Shown: positions 22,825 to 34,505 of the stretch, one piece after another | How positions within the stretch are numbered: the first letter of the stretch is position 1 | How the letters are laid out: the number at the start of each line of letters is the position of its first letter | DNA from: Flaveria trinervia | Taxonomy: Eukaryota > Streptophyta > Magnoliopsida > Asterales > Asteraceae | Direction: 5' to 3' | Length of the DNA: 64,000 bases | Assembly (NCBI GenBank): GCA_025506515.1 | Contig: CM046451.1 | Location: 43,620,641 to 43,684,640 of the forward strand | Translations under genes and position numbers: made by a program | Notes under the pieces: generated by a model | What the model saw: the letters and a program-made list of their open reading frames with translations, nothing else | Databases searched by the model: none | What the model was told of the DNA's origin: nothing

Positions 22825-25800
22825 CTTCTGTGACCTAAATCTTTTCATGCGTTTCCTGAATCGTTAAATACCTTTAAAATTGAACAGGTATGTTTCTTAT
22901 TAATAAAACTTATGCCTATGTCTTATTTGACTCTTGAGCCGATAAGAGTTTTTTTTTGTTAGAGTTTGAACCCATACTTGCTAAGCCACATACGAAACTA
23001 GAAAGACCTCTTACCGTTGAAGTTGCGATGGAGAACCAATCACTATTGATGTCATTATTCGAGATTGCATCTTCGACGCGCATGATTTTCTTATCGATCT
23101 TATCCCTATGAAACTTGGAAGCTTTGACATGATCATTGGTATGGATTGGTTAGCCAAACAACATGCCGAGATCATTTGTTTCGTGAAGTGCATCTGTATA
23201 CCTTTACCTTCTGGAGATACTTTGAAAGTGTTCGGTGAAAAGTCTTCCAAAGGACTTAAACTCATGTCTTGCACTCAAGCCCGAAAGTGTTTAAGCGAGA
23301 AGTATATGGCCTTTTTGGCTTACGTGGTCAACACGAAAGTCAAAGGGAAAGAACTTAAGGATGTCCCTATCGTACGAGACTTTCCTAAAGTATTTCCCGA
23401 TGACCTTAGTGGTTTACCTCCCGTGCGTGAAGTCGAGTTTAAAATTGACTTGATAGCGGGAGCAAACCCCGTTGCTAAGTCACCATATCGACTTGCACCA
23501 TTGGAAATGCAAGAACTCTCTAGTCAACTTCAAGAGCTATCCGAGAAGGGCTTCATCCGTCCTAATTCTTCGCCTTGGGGTGCACCTGTTCTTTTCATGA
23601 AGAAGAAAGATGGATCGTTTCGTATGTGCATCGACTATCGTGAGCTTAACAAGCTTACCATCAAGAATCATTATCCTCTTCCTCGCATCGATGACTTGTT
23701 TGATCAACTTCAAGGAGCTACTATATTCTCGAAGATTGATCTGCGTTCTGGATATCATCAATTACGAGTTCATGATGATGACATCCCAAAGACCGCGTTT
23801 CGTACTCGTTATGGGCACTATGAGTTCATGGTCATGCCTTTTGTTTAACCAATGCTCCTGCTGTCTTCATGGATCTCATGAACTGAGTATGCAAGCCTTA
23901 TCTAGACAAGTTTGTGATCGTCTTCATTGATGACATACTTATCTACTCCAAGTCCCACACTGATCATGAGCTACATTTGCAACAAGTTCTTGAGTTGTTG
24001 AAGAAAGAGCAATTGTACGCGAAGTTCTCGAAGTGTGAATTTTGGCTCGAGGTAGTTCAATTTCTAGGACACGTGGTGAATAGCCAAGCAATTCACGTTG
24101 ATCTTGCAAAGGTGGAAGCTGTGAAGAATTGGTGTGTTCCTACAACTCCTACTGAAGTTTGTTCTTTCCTAGGACTTGCTGGTTATTATTGGCGATTCAT
24201 TGCCAACTTTTCAAGGATCGCAAAGCCACTCACTTCTTTGACACAAAAGAATAAACCGTTCGAGTGGGGGTCTGAGCAAGAAGAAGCTTTTGAAGCGTTA
24301 AAGCACAAGTTGTGCAATGCTCCTATCTTGACCCTACCCGATGGAAATGACGATTTCACCGTGTATTGTGATGCATCTAAACAAGGCCTTGGTTGTGTTC
24401 TCATGAAACGAGGAAATGTCATAGCTAATGCATCGAGACAATTGAAGGTTCACGAGGTGAATTACACAAACATGATCTCGAGCTTGGTGCTGTCATTTTT
24501 GCCTTGAAGATTTGGAGACATTACCTGTATGGTACTTAATGCATTGTCTACACCGATCACAAAAGACTTCAACACGTTTTTAATAAAAAAGATCTCAATA
24601 CGAGACAACGTCGTTGGGTGGAGTTGATTAGTGATTACGATTGTGACATTCGTTACCATCCTGGTAAAGCAAATGTGGTAGCCGATGCACTAAGCCGAAA
24701 GATTCATAACAAGATGATCTCATTCCAAGAAATTTGCGATCGACGTCAATGGTTTGACACTTTGGGTGAGTTCGATACTGAGATCCGACTAGATGTCAAC
24801 GAGACTACCATACTGCTAAAAAACTTGAGAATAGATAGTGACATCGAGTCTAGTATCTTGGAGGCTCAACAAGTGGTGCAACAAGAAGGAAGAATGATGG
24901 ATGAGCTGGAGCATAATCTTTTAACCCGATTGGAAACGAAACCCAATGCATTGATGTACTTCGCAAATCGAATTTGGGTTCCAAATCGCGATAATCTTCG
25001 TACCTTTATCATGAACGAGGCTTATCAAACTCGATATTCTATTCATCCTGGTTCTGATAAAATGTACATGGATCTACGTAGTCAATATTGGTGGCCTGGA
25101 ATAAAGAAGGATATAGCGACATACGTAGCTAAGTGCCTCACGTGTACAAAGGTTAAAGCCGAACGTCAACGTCCAAGTGGATTACTTGAGCAACCCGAAA
25201 TTCCTATGTGGAAGTGGGAACACATATCCATGGACTTCATAACTAAGCTACCCCGAACCTCTCGAGGACATGATAGCATATGGGTGAATATTGACCGATT
25301 GACCAAATCAGCACATTTTATACCCATACGTGACACTTACAAGACATCAAGGTTGGCTCGTATATGTGTTGATGAGATTGTAAGTCGTCATGGGGTACCT
25401 CTACACATCATATCTGACCGAGATGCTCGTTTCACTTCGCATTTTTGGTTGTCTATGCAATAACTCATGGGTACACAACTAGATCTAAGCACGGTTACCA
25501 TCCTCAAACTGATGGTCAAACCGAGCGAACGATAACCTTGGAGGTTTTGCTACGCCTGTGTGTCCTTGACTTTGGTGGTGATTGGGATACGCATCTACCG
25601 CTCGCGAAATTTCGTATAACAATAGTTATCACTCGAGTATCAAGATGGCACCATTCGAAGCACTTTATGGTCGTAAATGTTGTTCACCGATCTACTGGAC
25701 CGACATTGGTGAAAACTTTATCACTGGTCGTGAACTTATACAAGAGACGACCAATAAAGTCTCTATAATCTGCAAGAACCTAGAAGTGGCAAGAAGTCGA

Positions 25801-26265
25801 CAAAAGAGCTATGCTGAGAAGCAACGTAAGCCATCAGAATTCTAAGTTGGGGAGATGGTTCTTCTTAAGGTTTCACCGTGGAAGGGTGTGGTTTGTTTTG
25901 GAAAGAAGGTTAAACTGGCTTCAAGATTTATGGGACCTTTCAAAATCCTGAAAAGGATTGGGAAAGTGGCTTATAAACTGGAACTACCTTCCGACCTTAG
26001 TGGAGTTCATCCTGTGTTCCACGTCTCAAATTTGAGAAAGTGCTTGGCTGACAAAAGTCTGCATGTTCCGTTGCAAGACATCCAGATTGACGAGTCATTG
26101 CATTTTGTCGAGAAACCTGTTGAGATCATGGACCGCATTATGAAAAAGACTAGAACCACAACAACCCTAATTGTCAAGGTTCGTTGGGAGAATAAGCGAG
26201 ACGTTGAATTCACTTGGGAGCGTGAAGAGCATATGAAGAAGAAGTACCCGTTCTTATTCGTATAG
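22825..26265 (+). pseudogene. pol of element F: protease, RT, RNase H, integrase, chromodomain
   Basis: Protease begins near 22888. Its triad reads Asp-Ser-stop (22929-22937), the Gly codon having become TGA. RT starts in the open frame 23108-23848 (KKKDGSFRMCIDYREL, LPRIDDLFDQL). A one-base loss near 23845 moves to 23914-24507 with FIDD (23922-23933), RNase H (YCDASKQGLG) and a break at about 24470. Then 24618-25463 carries the end of RNase H and the integrase HHCC and DDE regions (DFITKLPRT, SDRDARFTSHFW). Frame breaks recur near 25450, 25590 and 25845. The last frame, 25855-26265, has the integrase tail and a C-terminal chromodomain (VEIMDRI, IVKVRWENKRDVEFTWE). Confidence 0.9.
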
Positions 26266-26459
26266 TTTCATTTTTATTAATTTCGGGACGAAATTCTTTT
26301 AAGTTGGGGAGACTGTAACATCTCGTATTTTTGTTAACTAAAAGTTAACTTCGTTTATTCCTATAAGGGTCATTATTGTCAATTATGGAACTCATGTGTT
26401 CTGTATGTCTATTTTTTATTATCATTAAGTTATGATAAAATAAAAATATCAAATAATAT

Positions 26460-26600
26460 TAATTATGTTAATATTAATAATAGTAATAATAATACAAGTT
26501 ATAATTATGGTAATAATACTAATAATAATAACTATAATAATAATAATTTTATAATATCATAATAATAATAATAATAATATATTGCTATTAATAATTTGTA
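26460..26600. repeat. TAA/AATAAT microsatellite in F 3' LTR
   Basis: Counterpart of the tract at 18536-18672, slightly changed in length. Confidence 0.85.
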
Positions 26601-27472
26601 AGAATTATTAAAAATTAAACATGTATAAAACTTGGATTTAAAAGTCTAGGGGGTTATAATGCAAATATTAAAACTTCAAAGGAAACTTTTAGCATAAAGT
26701 AACAAAAGTATAAAAAACAGGGGCAATTTTTGTAAATTATTAAAACCCAATCTCCTTCCTTTTCCAACACCCGCAAAACCGGCAGCCGGTCCGGCCACCT
26801 CCGGCCGGACTCCGGCAAGGCTTTTCACGTAATTTATATTCAAAATCGATCCCCAATCGTCGCCAATCGGTGCGTGCACATGAATCGAACTCATAACCAT
26901 CCTTAATTCAATTGAATCGGTGGCTCCATTAAAAAACACTTGAAACCAAAATGTTACAATCGAATCAACACAAAACCTGTTGAATTGGGTATTTTAATTG
27001 ATTAAAAACGTTCTAACAATCATTGAAAACTTAAATGTGTTGTTTAATTTGAGTTTAACAACCATTTACTCGTCCATTCATAACCGAAACGATCGAAATA
27101 AAGGCGAGACTCATCCGGTACCTAAACGTACAAATTGAACTCATTTAACAGAGGGGAAAGCTTTAATCCGACCCCTTTCAACTCTCTACAACCTCAATTT
27201 CTCTAAATTATCACTCAACATCGATTTCAAAGTCCCTGTTCTTTGCGAGCGAACCGAGACAAAACCCGAGCAAATACACTTCAATTCGATCGTAATCAAG
27301 TAAGTTAAACATATGATTATGCTCGGCTATACATGGGGAACAAAAGCCCCATGATTTCAATCATTTACAAAGTTGATTTGCACTTCAATTTGGATCAAAG
27401 TGTTCTAGGGTTTAACCAAATTTGGGGGTTTCTTTTGTTTATGTTTTTAAACTTTCAAAACCAAGATATACC

Positions 27473-27551
27473 GTGGCTGAGGCCTTGGTTCACTGGTTAA
27501 GTTACTATCTTTACAACCTTGAAGTCCCGGGTTCGAACTCGGGCTCCCTCA
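27473..27551 (+). ncRNA. tRNA-derived (SINE-like) module inside F 3' LTR
   Basis: Second copy of the module in the 5' LTR. A box TGGTTCACTGG at 27486-27496 and B box GGTTCGAACT at 27530-27539, with the TTCGAA loop closer to a real T-loop than in the other copy. Confidence 0.5.
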
Positions 27552-28841
27552 ACTATTTTTGTTTAGGATTTTTAAGCCTTAATTTAATTATGGGCTATTT
27601 TTAATAATTATAAAAATAGTTTTTGTAAACTTTAAATATTTTTATAAACGCCAAACAATTTTCTGGAATTTTTATTAAAATATAGATAATAAAATAAATT
27701 TCAATAAAACCTTTTTACGAAGATTATTCTAAGTTTTATTCCTATTAAAATGGATTTCAAATCTTAGTTAGCAAAATGATTTTTGATATTACCTTTAAAT
27801 TATTATCGTTTAAATTATATTGTTCCAAATTTTTAATTAAATTTTATATGTAAACCATATTAGTTATTTTAAATGGATTAATTGCATATTTTCTATTAAA
27901 AGTCATGAAATACTATATTTCCTTATTATTTAGCATATTTACAAAAACCCCCAAATTCGACTTAGAACCCTAGCCCTCTCTAATTGGTTAAACTTATTAA
28001 ACTTAAATCTTGTAATTATATATGTTTTGGTGCCTTGTGGCGATTTATCTTGGAACGATCTATATCATTCTTATTAATTATCTTCATAATATACTTATTG
28101 CCAAGTGAGTTTTCCTTGCCCCTTTTTATGTTTTTCACACAATTTTGGGTGAAACATGATACTTATATATCATACACTTATAAACGTTTGAGACTTGTAA
28201 AGCACTTTCAATTCACCTTTATATTTTGTCATGGTTATTTGTGTGTTGTAAGTTATTATATGAGATACATAGTTTGTTTACAATGATTAACTATTGCTAG
28301 CCTGGCGACGTCTTAGATCTTTGGGCATGACAAGCCTATTTGGTGCTAAAGTCAATGTATTGCCGACTCCTGATGACGTATGCTTGTTCATCATGGGAAC
28401 CAAATACACTTAGCCAATCATATATACTTGTAATCAAGTCGAGGTTTGGTTGTAACAATATGTGTTTTATAACCTTACTAACTTATAACCTATGACATGA
28501 ATGGCTACTTTTAACCTTATCTTATTATGTATGAAAACCCTGGAAACTCACCAACTATTTTTAGTTGACCTTTTATTTTTATCATGTTTCAGGAAATGCC
28601 TAAGTTTAAAGTGATCAAATGAAGCTTGCAATAATCTAGGATTTGGACCTAGTTAATGGAATAAAAGGATTATATTTTGTTATGTTTTATTTGGAACTAT
28701 TTCATGTTTTGAGACTTATGATTGTACTTTCTTTTGAAACTTATAATTTTAATATTTACATTTAAATATAACGTTATGTGGCTGTGAACAATCTTAACCC
28801 TCACATCTCGATGATTTCGCCGTCAAGGTTGGGGTGTGACA

Positions 28842-29906
28842 TGTATGATGACTGTGAGGCCTTAGTGGATATGTTGAGCATGATGATGATGATGATGATG
28901 TTACATGATTATGCATGATGTATGTTATGTATGTATGATGATGATGTCTGTGTACGTTATGTTCCTTGTTATGATGTATGTTTATCTTTCTTGTGGCTTT
29001 ACGTGTTATGTTAATGAATGAAATGAAAGTATTACATAACGTAAAGTGAAAGATAAAGAAAAGAGGAACATGAAGGAAGAATCCATGCATTAATGAATGA
29101 TGAAAGTAAAGAAAGTTTTGCAAGCCTTGTATGTCAGGACACGCCATTAAAAGGTGTTAGCCCAACGGTGTGCGGGTTCGCTACCCCCGGAGGATGCACA
29201 TTGGGGTCTTTCTTTGTGATTGACCATTTGTATGGAACCATTGTTGCTTGCCTTAGGTACTGTGGCCAGAGGTGCTGGGCACCGTGAATGAAGGTCTATG
29301 ATAGGCTTAGGTCTAGTACCATATGAAGGGCATATCACATGACAATGGTATACCTGAACTTTATCTTAGGTACTATGGCCAGAGGTGTTGTGCACCGTGA
29401 ATGAAGGTCTATGATAGGCTTAGGCCCAATACCATGAGCATAAAGGGTAAAGTTCATGGTTTTGATGAAAGGAAAAGATGTAATGACGAAAGAACGAATA
29501 GTGAAGATAATAATGATATTATCTATGTGTACGTTTGATGTATGATCACATGAAAGTAAAGAATGGTTTTAACGTAGGAAAAGTATGTTTTATTTTATAT
29601 AATTAGAACTCACTCAGCAACACTGACTTTTATGTGTTTCCAGTTGGCAGGTAATGATTGCTGAGAATGGCACGAGGCGGCTACTCAACTCTTTTGGATG
29701 GCATCCATTTATAATGCTTTGGTGGTGTAATGCAACTTGGGTTTTGTAATTGGATAACGATGTATTATTTTGCAAAAGTTATTATATTGAAATGGAGTGT
29801 TTTGTTTAAATGTTCCACTGCAACATTTTTATGTAATATGATGAAAATATATGTTTTATGTGCAATGATTTACCAGCTGTAAGCGTCCCGGGAACGGGGC
29901 CTTACA
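28842..29906 (+). repeat. 3' LTR of element G, right piece
   Basis: Continues G after F and ends GTCCCGGGAACGGGGCCTTACA. Contains a GAT/ATG microsatellite (28877-28905) and a two-copy minisatellite of about 110 bases (29251-29440, unit beginning TTAGGTACTRTGGCCAGAGG). The splice-acceptor-like CCAGTTGGCAGGTAATG is at about 29639-29656. Confidence 0.82.
29251..29440. repeat. Two-copy minisatellite in G 3' LTR
   Basis: A block with GGTACTGTGGCCAGAGGTGC...GTGAATGAAGGTCTATGATA is repeated about 110 bases later with a few changes. Other LTRs of this family have different tandem units at the same place. Confidence 0.7.
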
Positions 29907-30471
29907 ATTATCCGCATTGACAAATGCGGTTGAACACTTGAAAAATATTTTATCCGCATTGAAAAATGCGGTAGAACAATTTTTGTTCTGCATAGGTTTT
30001 AACACTTCAAAATTTTGTGTATACTTGTAACACACTAATGCGGTAGAGTACAATCATTGTCCGCATTAGTTTCACTTGGAAATAAAAAGCTACCCGCATT
30101 GGTTATAAGCATGGGTTACCTTCACCCGCATTAACCATGCACTTACCTGCATTAACTTTTGAACTTCATCATAAGTTAATGTGACTATTTTGGTTTTTCA
30201 TGTTATGAAGAGATGTCATTGATTGATTTTTCTTATGAAGTTGTTGGCTGTTGAGGTTGTCAATTCTTGATTGGATTGACTTACATATGAGAAGTGATAC
30301 AAGTTTCCCATTGTTTGATTGATATTGGACTTTTCATGGTTCCAAAAATCTGAATAGGCTGAGATACTATGGTATAACTTCTGCAACAACACATTTATTT
30401 TCTTTTAATTTTTAAGAAAGTAATTTAAGATAGTAACAATCTATATAGATTTAATAAAAAATTTTAAATTA
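29907..30471 (-). repeat. 3' LTR of element C, U3 part (cut by G)
   Basis: On the minus strand this follows a GGGGGAGT purine tract (rc of 30471-30478), so it should be the 3' LTR. It carries hairpin-like TCCGCATTGACAAATGCGG motifs (29910-30160), as the other LTR does. Overall it aligns poorly with 59247-59959, and the exact LTR edge is unclear (possibly TGTTGCAG..., rc of 30382-30389). Confidence 0.5.
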
Positions 30472-30748
30472 CTCCCCCTAAAGTTTATATCCACATCTGG
30501 ATAGAAACTTTAAAAATTTAAAAACTTTTTAACTATTATATACATTGATTATTAATAAGGAAGAGAAGTAATCTTTTGTTGGGATCATATCAATCTTACA
30601 TTGCACACGTGCATCCTTTATGATAAAATGGACATGTTTATGAACTTGATAATTGAAGGTATGTTTGTCCTCTTAAACTTATACCCGGTTGATATTTTGA
30701 TGCAAATGATATTTATCATGTTTTTGCTTGACTTAATTATTCAATATG
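30472..30748 (-). other. 3' noncoding tail of element C, part 1
   Basis: AT-rich sequence between the purine tract and the D insertion; continues at 43198. No ORF supported. Confidence 0.6.
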
Positions 30749-30889
30749 TGTAAGGCCCCATTCCCGGAGACCTCACAGTTGTAACACCCGGTTATTTATT
30801 ATTTTAAAGCCGACGAAGGAAGAAAAAGAAATAAAGTCCAAAGTCGGGGGACCAAACTCGCCAATGAAAGAAAGTCGGGTGAGTGGGAG

Positions 30890-30897
30890 TATATAAG
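30890..30897 (+). promoter_or_regulatory. TATA box of solo LTR 1
   Basis: TATATAAG in GGGAGTATATAAGGGAGAGG, 110 bases from the LTR start, followed by a C-rich leader with CACACACTCACA. Confidence 0.65.
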
Positions 30898-31065
30898 GGA
30901 GAGGTCAGCCCTTACCCTCTCCCCACACACTCACAAATCAGCCAAAGAAAAGAGGAGAAGAGAGAAAGGAAGAAAAGAGGAAAAGTGTTGGTTCGGGTTG
31001 GTTCGAGTAGCCAAAATCGTCGTGTAGCAAGCCAAACCGAAGCCCTTGTCGTTGTGCTCGTTTGT

Positions 31066-32446
31066 GTGAGTTCTAGGACCCCTCTTTTACTTGTTTTCAA
31101 ACGATTTTGGGGCTGGAAAACATCTGAAATAGGGTTTTTCGTGTGGGTGTATGTTGACACATTTGTGTATGTGTATGTGTGTGTATGATGTGTTTAAGTC
31201 TTGATTGTGAGCTTGCGTGTGCTTGAATGGTGTTGTGGTATGCATCCCTAAGGTTTAGGATGGTCGATTTGGGGTTAAAATAGGTTTAGAAGAGTTTGGA
31301 GGCCGAAAACCCTCGGCTGCAGTCGGGATGAACTGCATTCGCATCAGCTAGGGCTAGGTGACCGACTGGAGGCCGAATGGAGGCCATACGACCGAATAGG
31401 GTGCGATTGGGGTCCATTCGCACGATTGGGGACCATTCGCACGATTGAAGATCCATTCGCACGATTGAAAGGTCATTCTCATAGAGGACATGCGACTGAA
31501 GGTCCAGTCGCATAAGTGCTCATCCGCATTAATCCCATTTGCTTGAGGTTCATCCGCATTGTCCATTCGCATGACTGGGCGTTCATTCACATGGGTATTC
31601 ATCCACATTAGTTCATTCGCATAGTGTTCAGTCGCATGGAGGCCACGCGATTGAAGGGTGTCCATACGCCTGAATAGGGCTGTTGCACCCGAGGAAAGTA
31701 TAGTTTGACTTCTGACTTTCGGGGGAAAGTGCAGATGTAAGTGTTGACATAAAGGTTCCCGTAAGAGCATGTAAGAAGATTGTTATGGCTCTAGAGAGCA
31801 TGTAGGGCATGATGATGAGGTTGCATGTATATGCATATTATGTATGTATGATGTTGCTCTGTATGACGAGATGACTATGCATGTTGTGTTCCTTATTATG
31901 ATGTATGTTTATCTTTCCTGTGGCTTAACGTGTTATGATAATGAATGGACGAATGAAGTATTATGTAAAATAAAGTGAAAGATAACGAAAGAGGAATATG
32001 ACGATGAATGCATGCATTAATGAATGAACGAAAGAGGAATACGATGATGAATGCATGCATTAATGAATGAATGAAATAAGTCTTGCAAGCATTGGATATC
32101 AGGGTCCTTCTTTGTGATCGACCAAACGTGTAGTACCTCTACTGCTTACCTCTAGTACTGTGGCATACGCTCTACTGTTCATTTATTGACTTCGGCCCAG
32201 TAGCTAAAATGTTCGGGGTGTAGCATATGGTATTGGTACGAGAGATATCCGACGTGCAAGTAAAGTTATATCAAACGAATGAAAGTATGAACGAAAGAAT
32301 GACAAAGATAATAATGATGTTATCTGTATGTACGTATGATGTATGATCACATACACTTGTAACGAAAGATTTTAATGAAACTAAAGTATGTTTGCTATAA
32401 AAGCTAGAACTCACTTAGCAACGCTGACTTTTTATATGTTTTCCAG
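31066..32446 (+). promoter_or_regulatory. Candidate leader intron in solo LTR 1
   Basis: Donor-like GTGAGTTCTAGG at 31066 and acceptor-like ATGTTTTCCAG ending at 32446. Both sites sit at equivalent places in the E and D LTRs and in solo LTR 2. Splicing itself is inferred. Confidence 0.35.
31325..31660. repeat. ATTCGCACGATTG / ATGCGACTGAA motif array in solo LTR 1
   Basis: More than a dozen units such as ATTCGCACGATTG, CATTCGCAT and CATCCGCATT, spaced about 20-30 bases, on either strand. Matching arrays are in G (17990-18250) and E (50390-50690, 57220-57530). Confidence 0.8.
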
Positions 32447-33112
32447 TTGGCAGGTAGTGATTGCTGAGGATGGCACTGCGAGGCTACTCAGCTCTTTTGG
32501 GATGGCATCCAATATAATGCTTTTGTGATGTAATGCAAACATGTATTTTTTAATCGGATAATGATGTATTATTTGGCAAAAGTGTTTATAATGAAAAGAG
32601 GTGTCCTTTTTGAATGTTTCCGCTGCAATATTTTCTTAAGACAAATGTAATTATATGTTTTATGCGCGACAAATGACCAATTGTAAGCGTCCCGGAGACG
32701 GGGCCTTACAACAGTTGGTCAATCACATCAGCTAAAACATTAAACATTATAATTATACAAACTTAAGCAGTGGAAATAATTTATCAAAAACCATTCATTT
32801 CATTTAAAATACTGTTGTTAAGCAATACATCATTGTTTAACTGTTTACAAAAGAATTGTTTTATTGCATTACAAAACAATAGCAACATAAAACACGAATT
32901 GTAACACCCAGTTATTTCTTAAAAAGAAAAGGAAGAATAAGAGGTTGAAGAATGAAAGAAATAAAAGCAATAAAGTCCAAGTGGAGGGACTAAAAGTGTC
33001 CAAAGGGACAAAATCTTTCAAAAGTTGGTGTAAAGGTGGGCATGGCCGCCCACCCTCCCTTCACATCACACTTTCTTTCGGTTTTAGAGAGAGAGAGAGA
33101 GCAGAAACTCTC

Positions 33113-33153
33113 GGAAGAAGAAGAAAAAGAAGAAGAAGAAAAAGAAGAAGAAG
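33113..33153. repeat. GAA/AAG purine microsatellite
   Basis: Almost pure AAGAAG tract upstream of the candidate splice donor in solo LTR 2. Confidence 0.85.
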
Positions 33154-33547
33154 ATCAAATTTAAGGTATGAATTCGTGGTTTTTAAGTGTTTGTGTTGGG
33201 TTTTGGTCTCGGGTTATGCTTATATGTTTGTGTGTTCGGGTGTGTGTGTTTGGTGGGGTTTTTTATGTGTTTAAACTCATTTGCAAGAGGGTTAGAGGAA
33301 GAAAACACCCAAGTTGCACCAGGTGAGTTCTAGACCCCGGTTTTCACTTGTTTTAAACTATCTTTGGGGCTGAAAATGTATTAAAATAATTTTACAAAGT
33401 TCATGTATGTTTACCCGTATGTATTATGCATATTGGATGTTAATTCTTGAATGCTTATAGGTTATTCATGTTTAGAATAGCCATATTAAGCTTAGAATAG
33501 ATGGGTTTGATGATTGGGGTTGAAAACATCCTAGCAACATGTTTTAC

Positions 33548-33960
33548 AGAAAGCTCATACGCCTAGATAAGGCTCATACGCCTGAAAATGCCTTAGAAGT
33601 GTAATCCATGCGCCTAAACAGTAGCTCATGCGCCTAAAATTTGCCTTAGAAATGTTTTAAGTATAGCCCATGGGCCTGAAAAATGGTCCATGCGCCTAGA
33701 AATATTAGTCGAATGACTAAGTGTAGGGCCATGCGCCCCAATAGTGCTCATGCGCCCAAGTGGCCCATGCGCCTAAGTGTTCATACGCCTGAATAGTACC
33801 CATGCGCCTAGAATTGGGCTGGAATTGACCAAGTGTCTAGAAGTCCATGATTCCCGATGCGCCTAGACACTCATGCGCCTGAAAATTGCCCATGCGCCTA
33901 AGTGTTCCCCATGCGCCTGCATAGTCTCCATACGCCTGCATAGTGCCCATGCGCCTAAGG
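33548..33960. repeat. CATGCGCCTAA motif array in solo LTR 2
   Basis: About 17 copies of CATGCGCCTRA or CATACGCCTGA at 20-30 base spacing. The D LTRs carry the same array on the other strand (35868-36255 and 42185-42580). Confidence 0.85.
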
Positions 33961-34295
33961 ACTTAGAATATTTTCAGATTTTTGGGGAAAAAGTGTAATG
34001 TAGGCTTTGACTTGGTAGATTCCCGGGGGCTACGTAAGTTGACTTTTTGAAGTCATTTATGTTGTTAGGATGTGATGTATGATGCGATGTATGATGTGAT
34101 GTATGATTGTATGATATGTTCCTTATGATGATGTTTATCTTTCCTATGGCTTTACGTGTTATGTTATGAATAAAGTATTATGTACGTAAAGTGAAAGATA
34201 ATGAAAGTGGAACATGAAGTAAGAATGCATGCATTATTGAATGACGAATGAACGAAGGAAAGGCTTGAAAGCACATATTTGAGGTGAACACCACA

Positions 34296-34505
34296 GTTGT
34301 TGCAACAGACTCGAACAATGTGCAATCGTAAAGTTGCCATGGGGGTGAGCAACACTATGGTTGCAACAGACTCGGATAGCGTGCTATCATTGAAAGTGGC
34401 AATTGGGGTGAGCGACCTTATGGGTGCAACAGACTCGAATAGCGTGCAAATAGTTGTGCTTGTTAATGAGGTGAGCGACCATGTTGTCGCAACAGACTCG
34501 AAAGG
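34296..34505. repeat. Minisatellite of about 62 bases, 3.4 copies
   Basis: Unit TTGCAACAGACTCGAATAGC...GGGGTGAGCGACC repeats four times, the last partial. Confidence 0.8.

Larger units (their letters stand above)
18392..28841 (+). mobile_element. Element F: full-length Ty3/gypsy chromovirus, a different family from G
   Basis: Two 2.5 kb direct LTRs (18392-20900 and 26314-28841) begin TGTMACATCTCGTATTTTTG and end GGGGTGTRACA. A PBS, gag, pol and a purine tract (AAGTTGGGGAGAC, 26301-26313) lie between. Flanking five-mers AGTAA and TGTAT agree only in the middle three bases, so the target duplication is decayed or absent. The LTR pair is very similar apart from small indels. F interrupts the 3' LTR of G. 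Confidence 0.92.
26314..28841 (+). repeat. 3' LTR of element F
   Basis: 2528 bases, direct repeat of 18392-20900, starting TGTAACATCTCG and ending GGGGTGTGACA. Confidence 0.92.
13206..29906 (+). mobile_element. Element G: Ty3/gypsy chromovirus (Tekay/Del-like), broken by A and F
   Basis: Only the last 232 bases of the 5' LTR are visible (13206-13437), because A is inserted in it. A PBS, leader, gag and pol follow. Pol stops abruptly at about 17931 within integrase and runs straight into the middle of the 3' LTR, so a deletion took the end of pol, the polypurine tract and about the first 500 bases of the LTR. Element F interrupts that LTR (18392-28841), which ends at 29906 in GGGGCCTTACA. Clade is inferred from close similarity to D, E and H, which carry a C-terminal chromodomain. 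Confidence 0.8.
30780..32710 (+). mobile_element. Solo LTR 1 (gypsy, G/E-like subfamily)
   Basis: TGTAACACCCGG...GGGGCCTTACA, 1931 bases, with perfect target duplication ACAGT (30775-30779 and 32711-32715) and no internal region. It is most like the LTRs of E and G, with ATTCGCACGATTG-type motifs at 31325-31660. It has the best-kept promoter of the family. Confidence 0.9.

Noticed and set aside
18387..28846. Clean target-site duplication for element F
   Set aside because: AGTAA and TGTAT agree only in the central three bases.
32945..33274. 109-codon ORF in solo LTR 2 and similar ORFs at 30883-31188 and 57792-57974
   Set aside because: They cover promoter-leader sequence of LTRs, differ between copies and show no protein motif.
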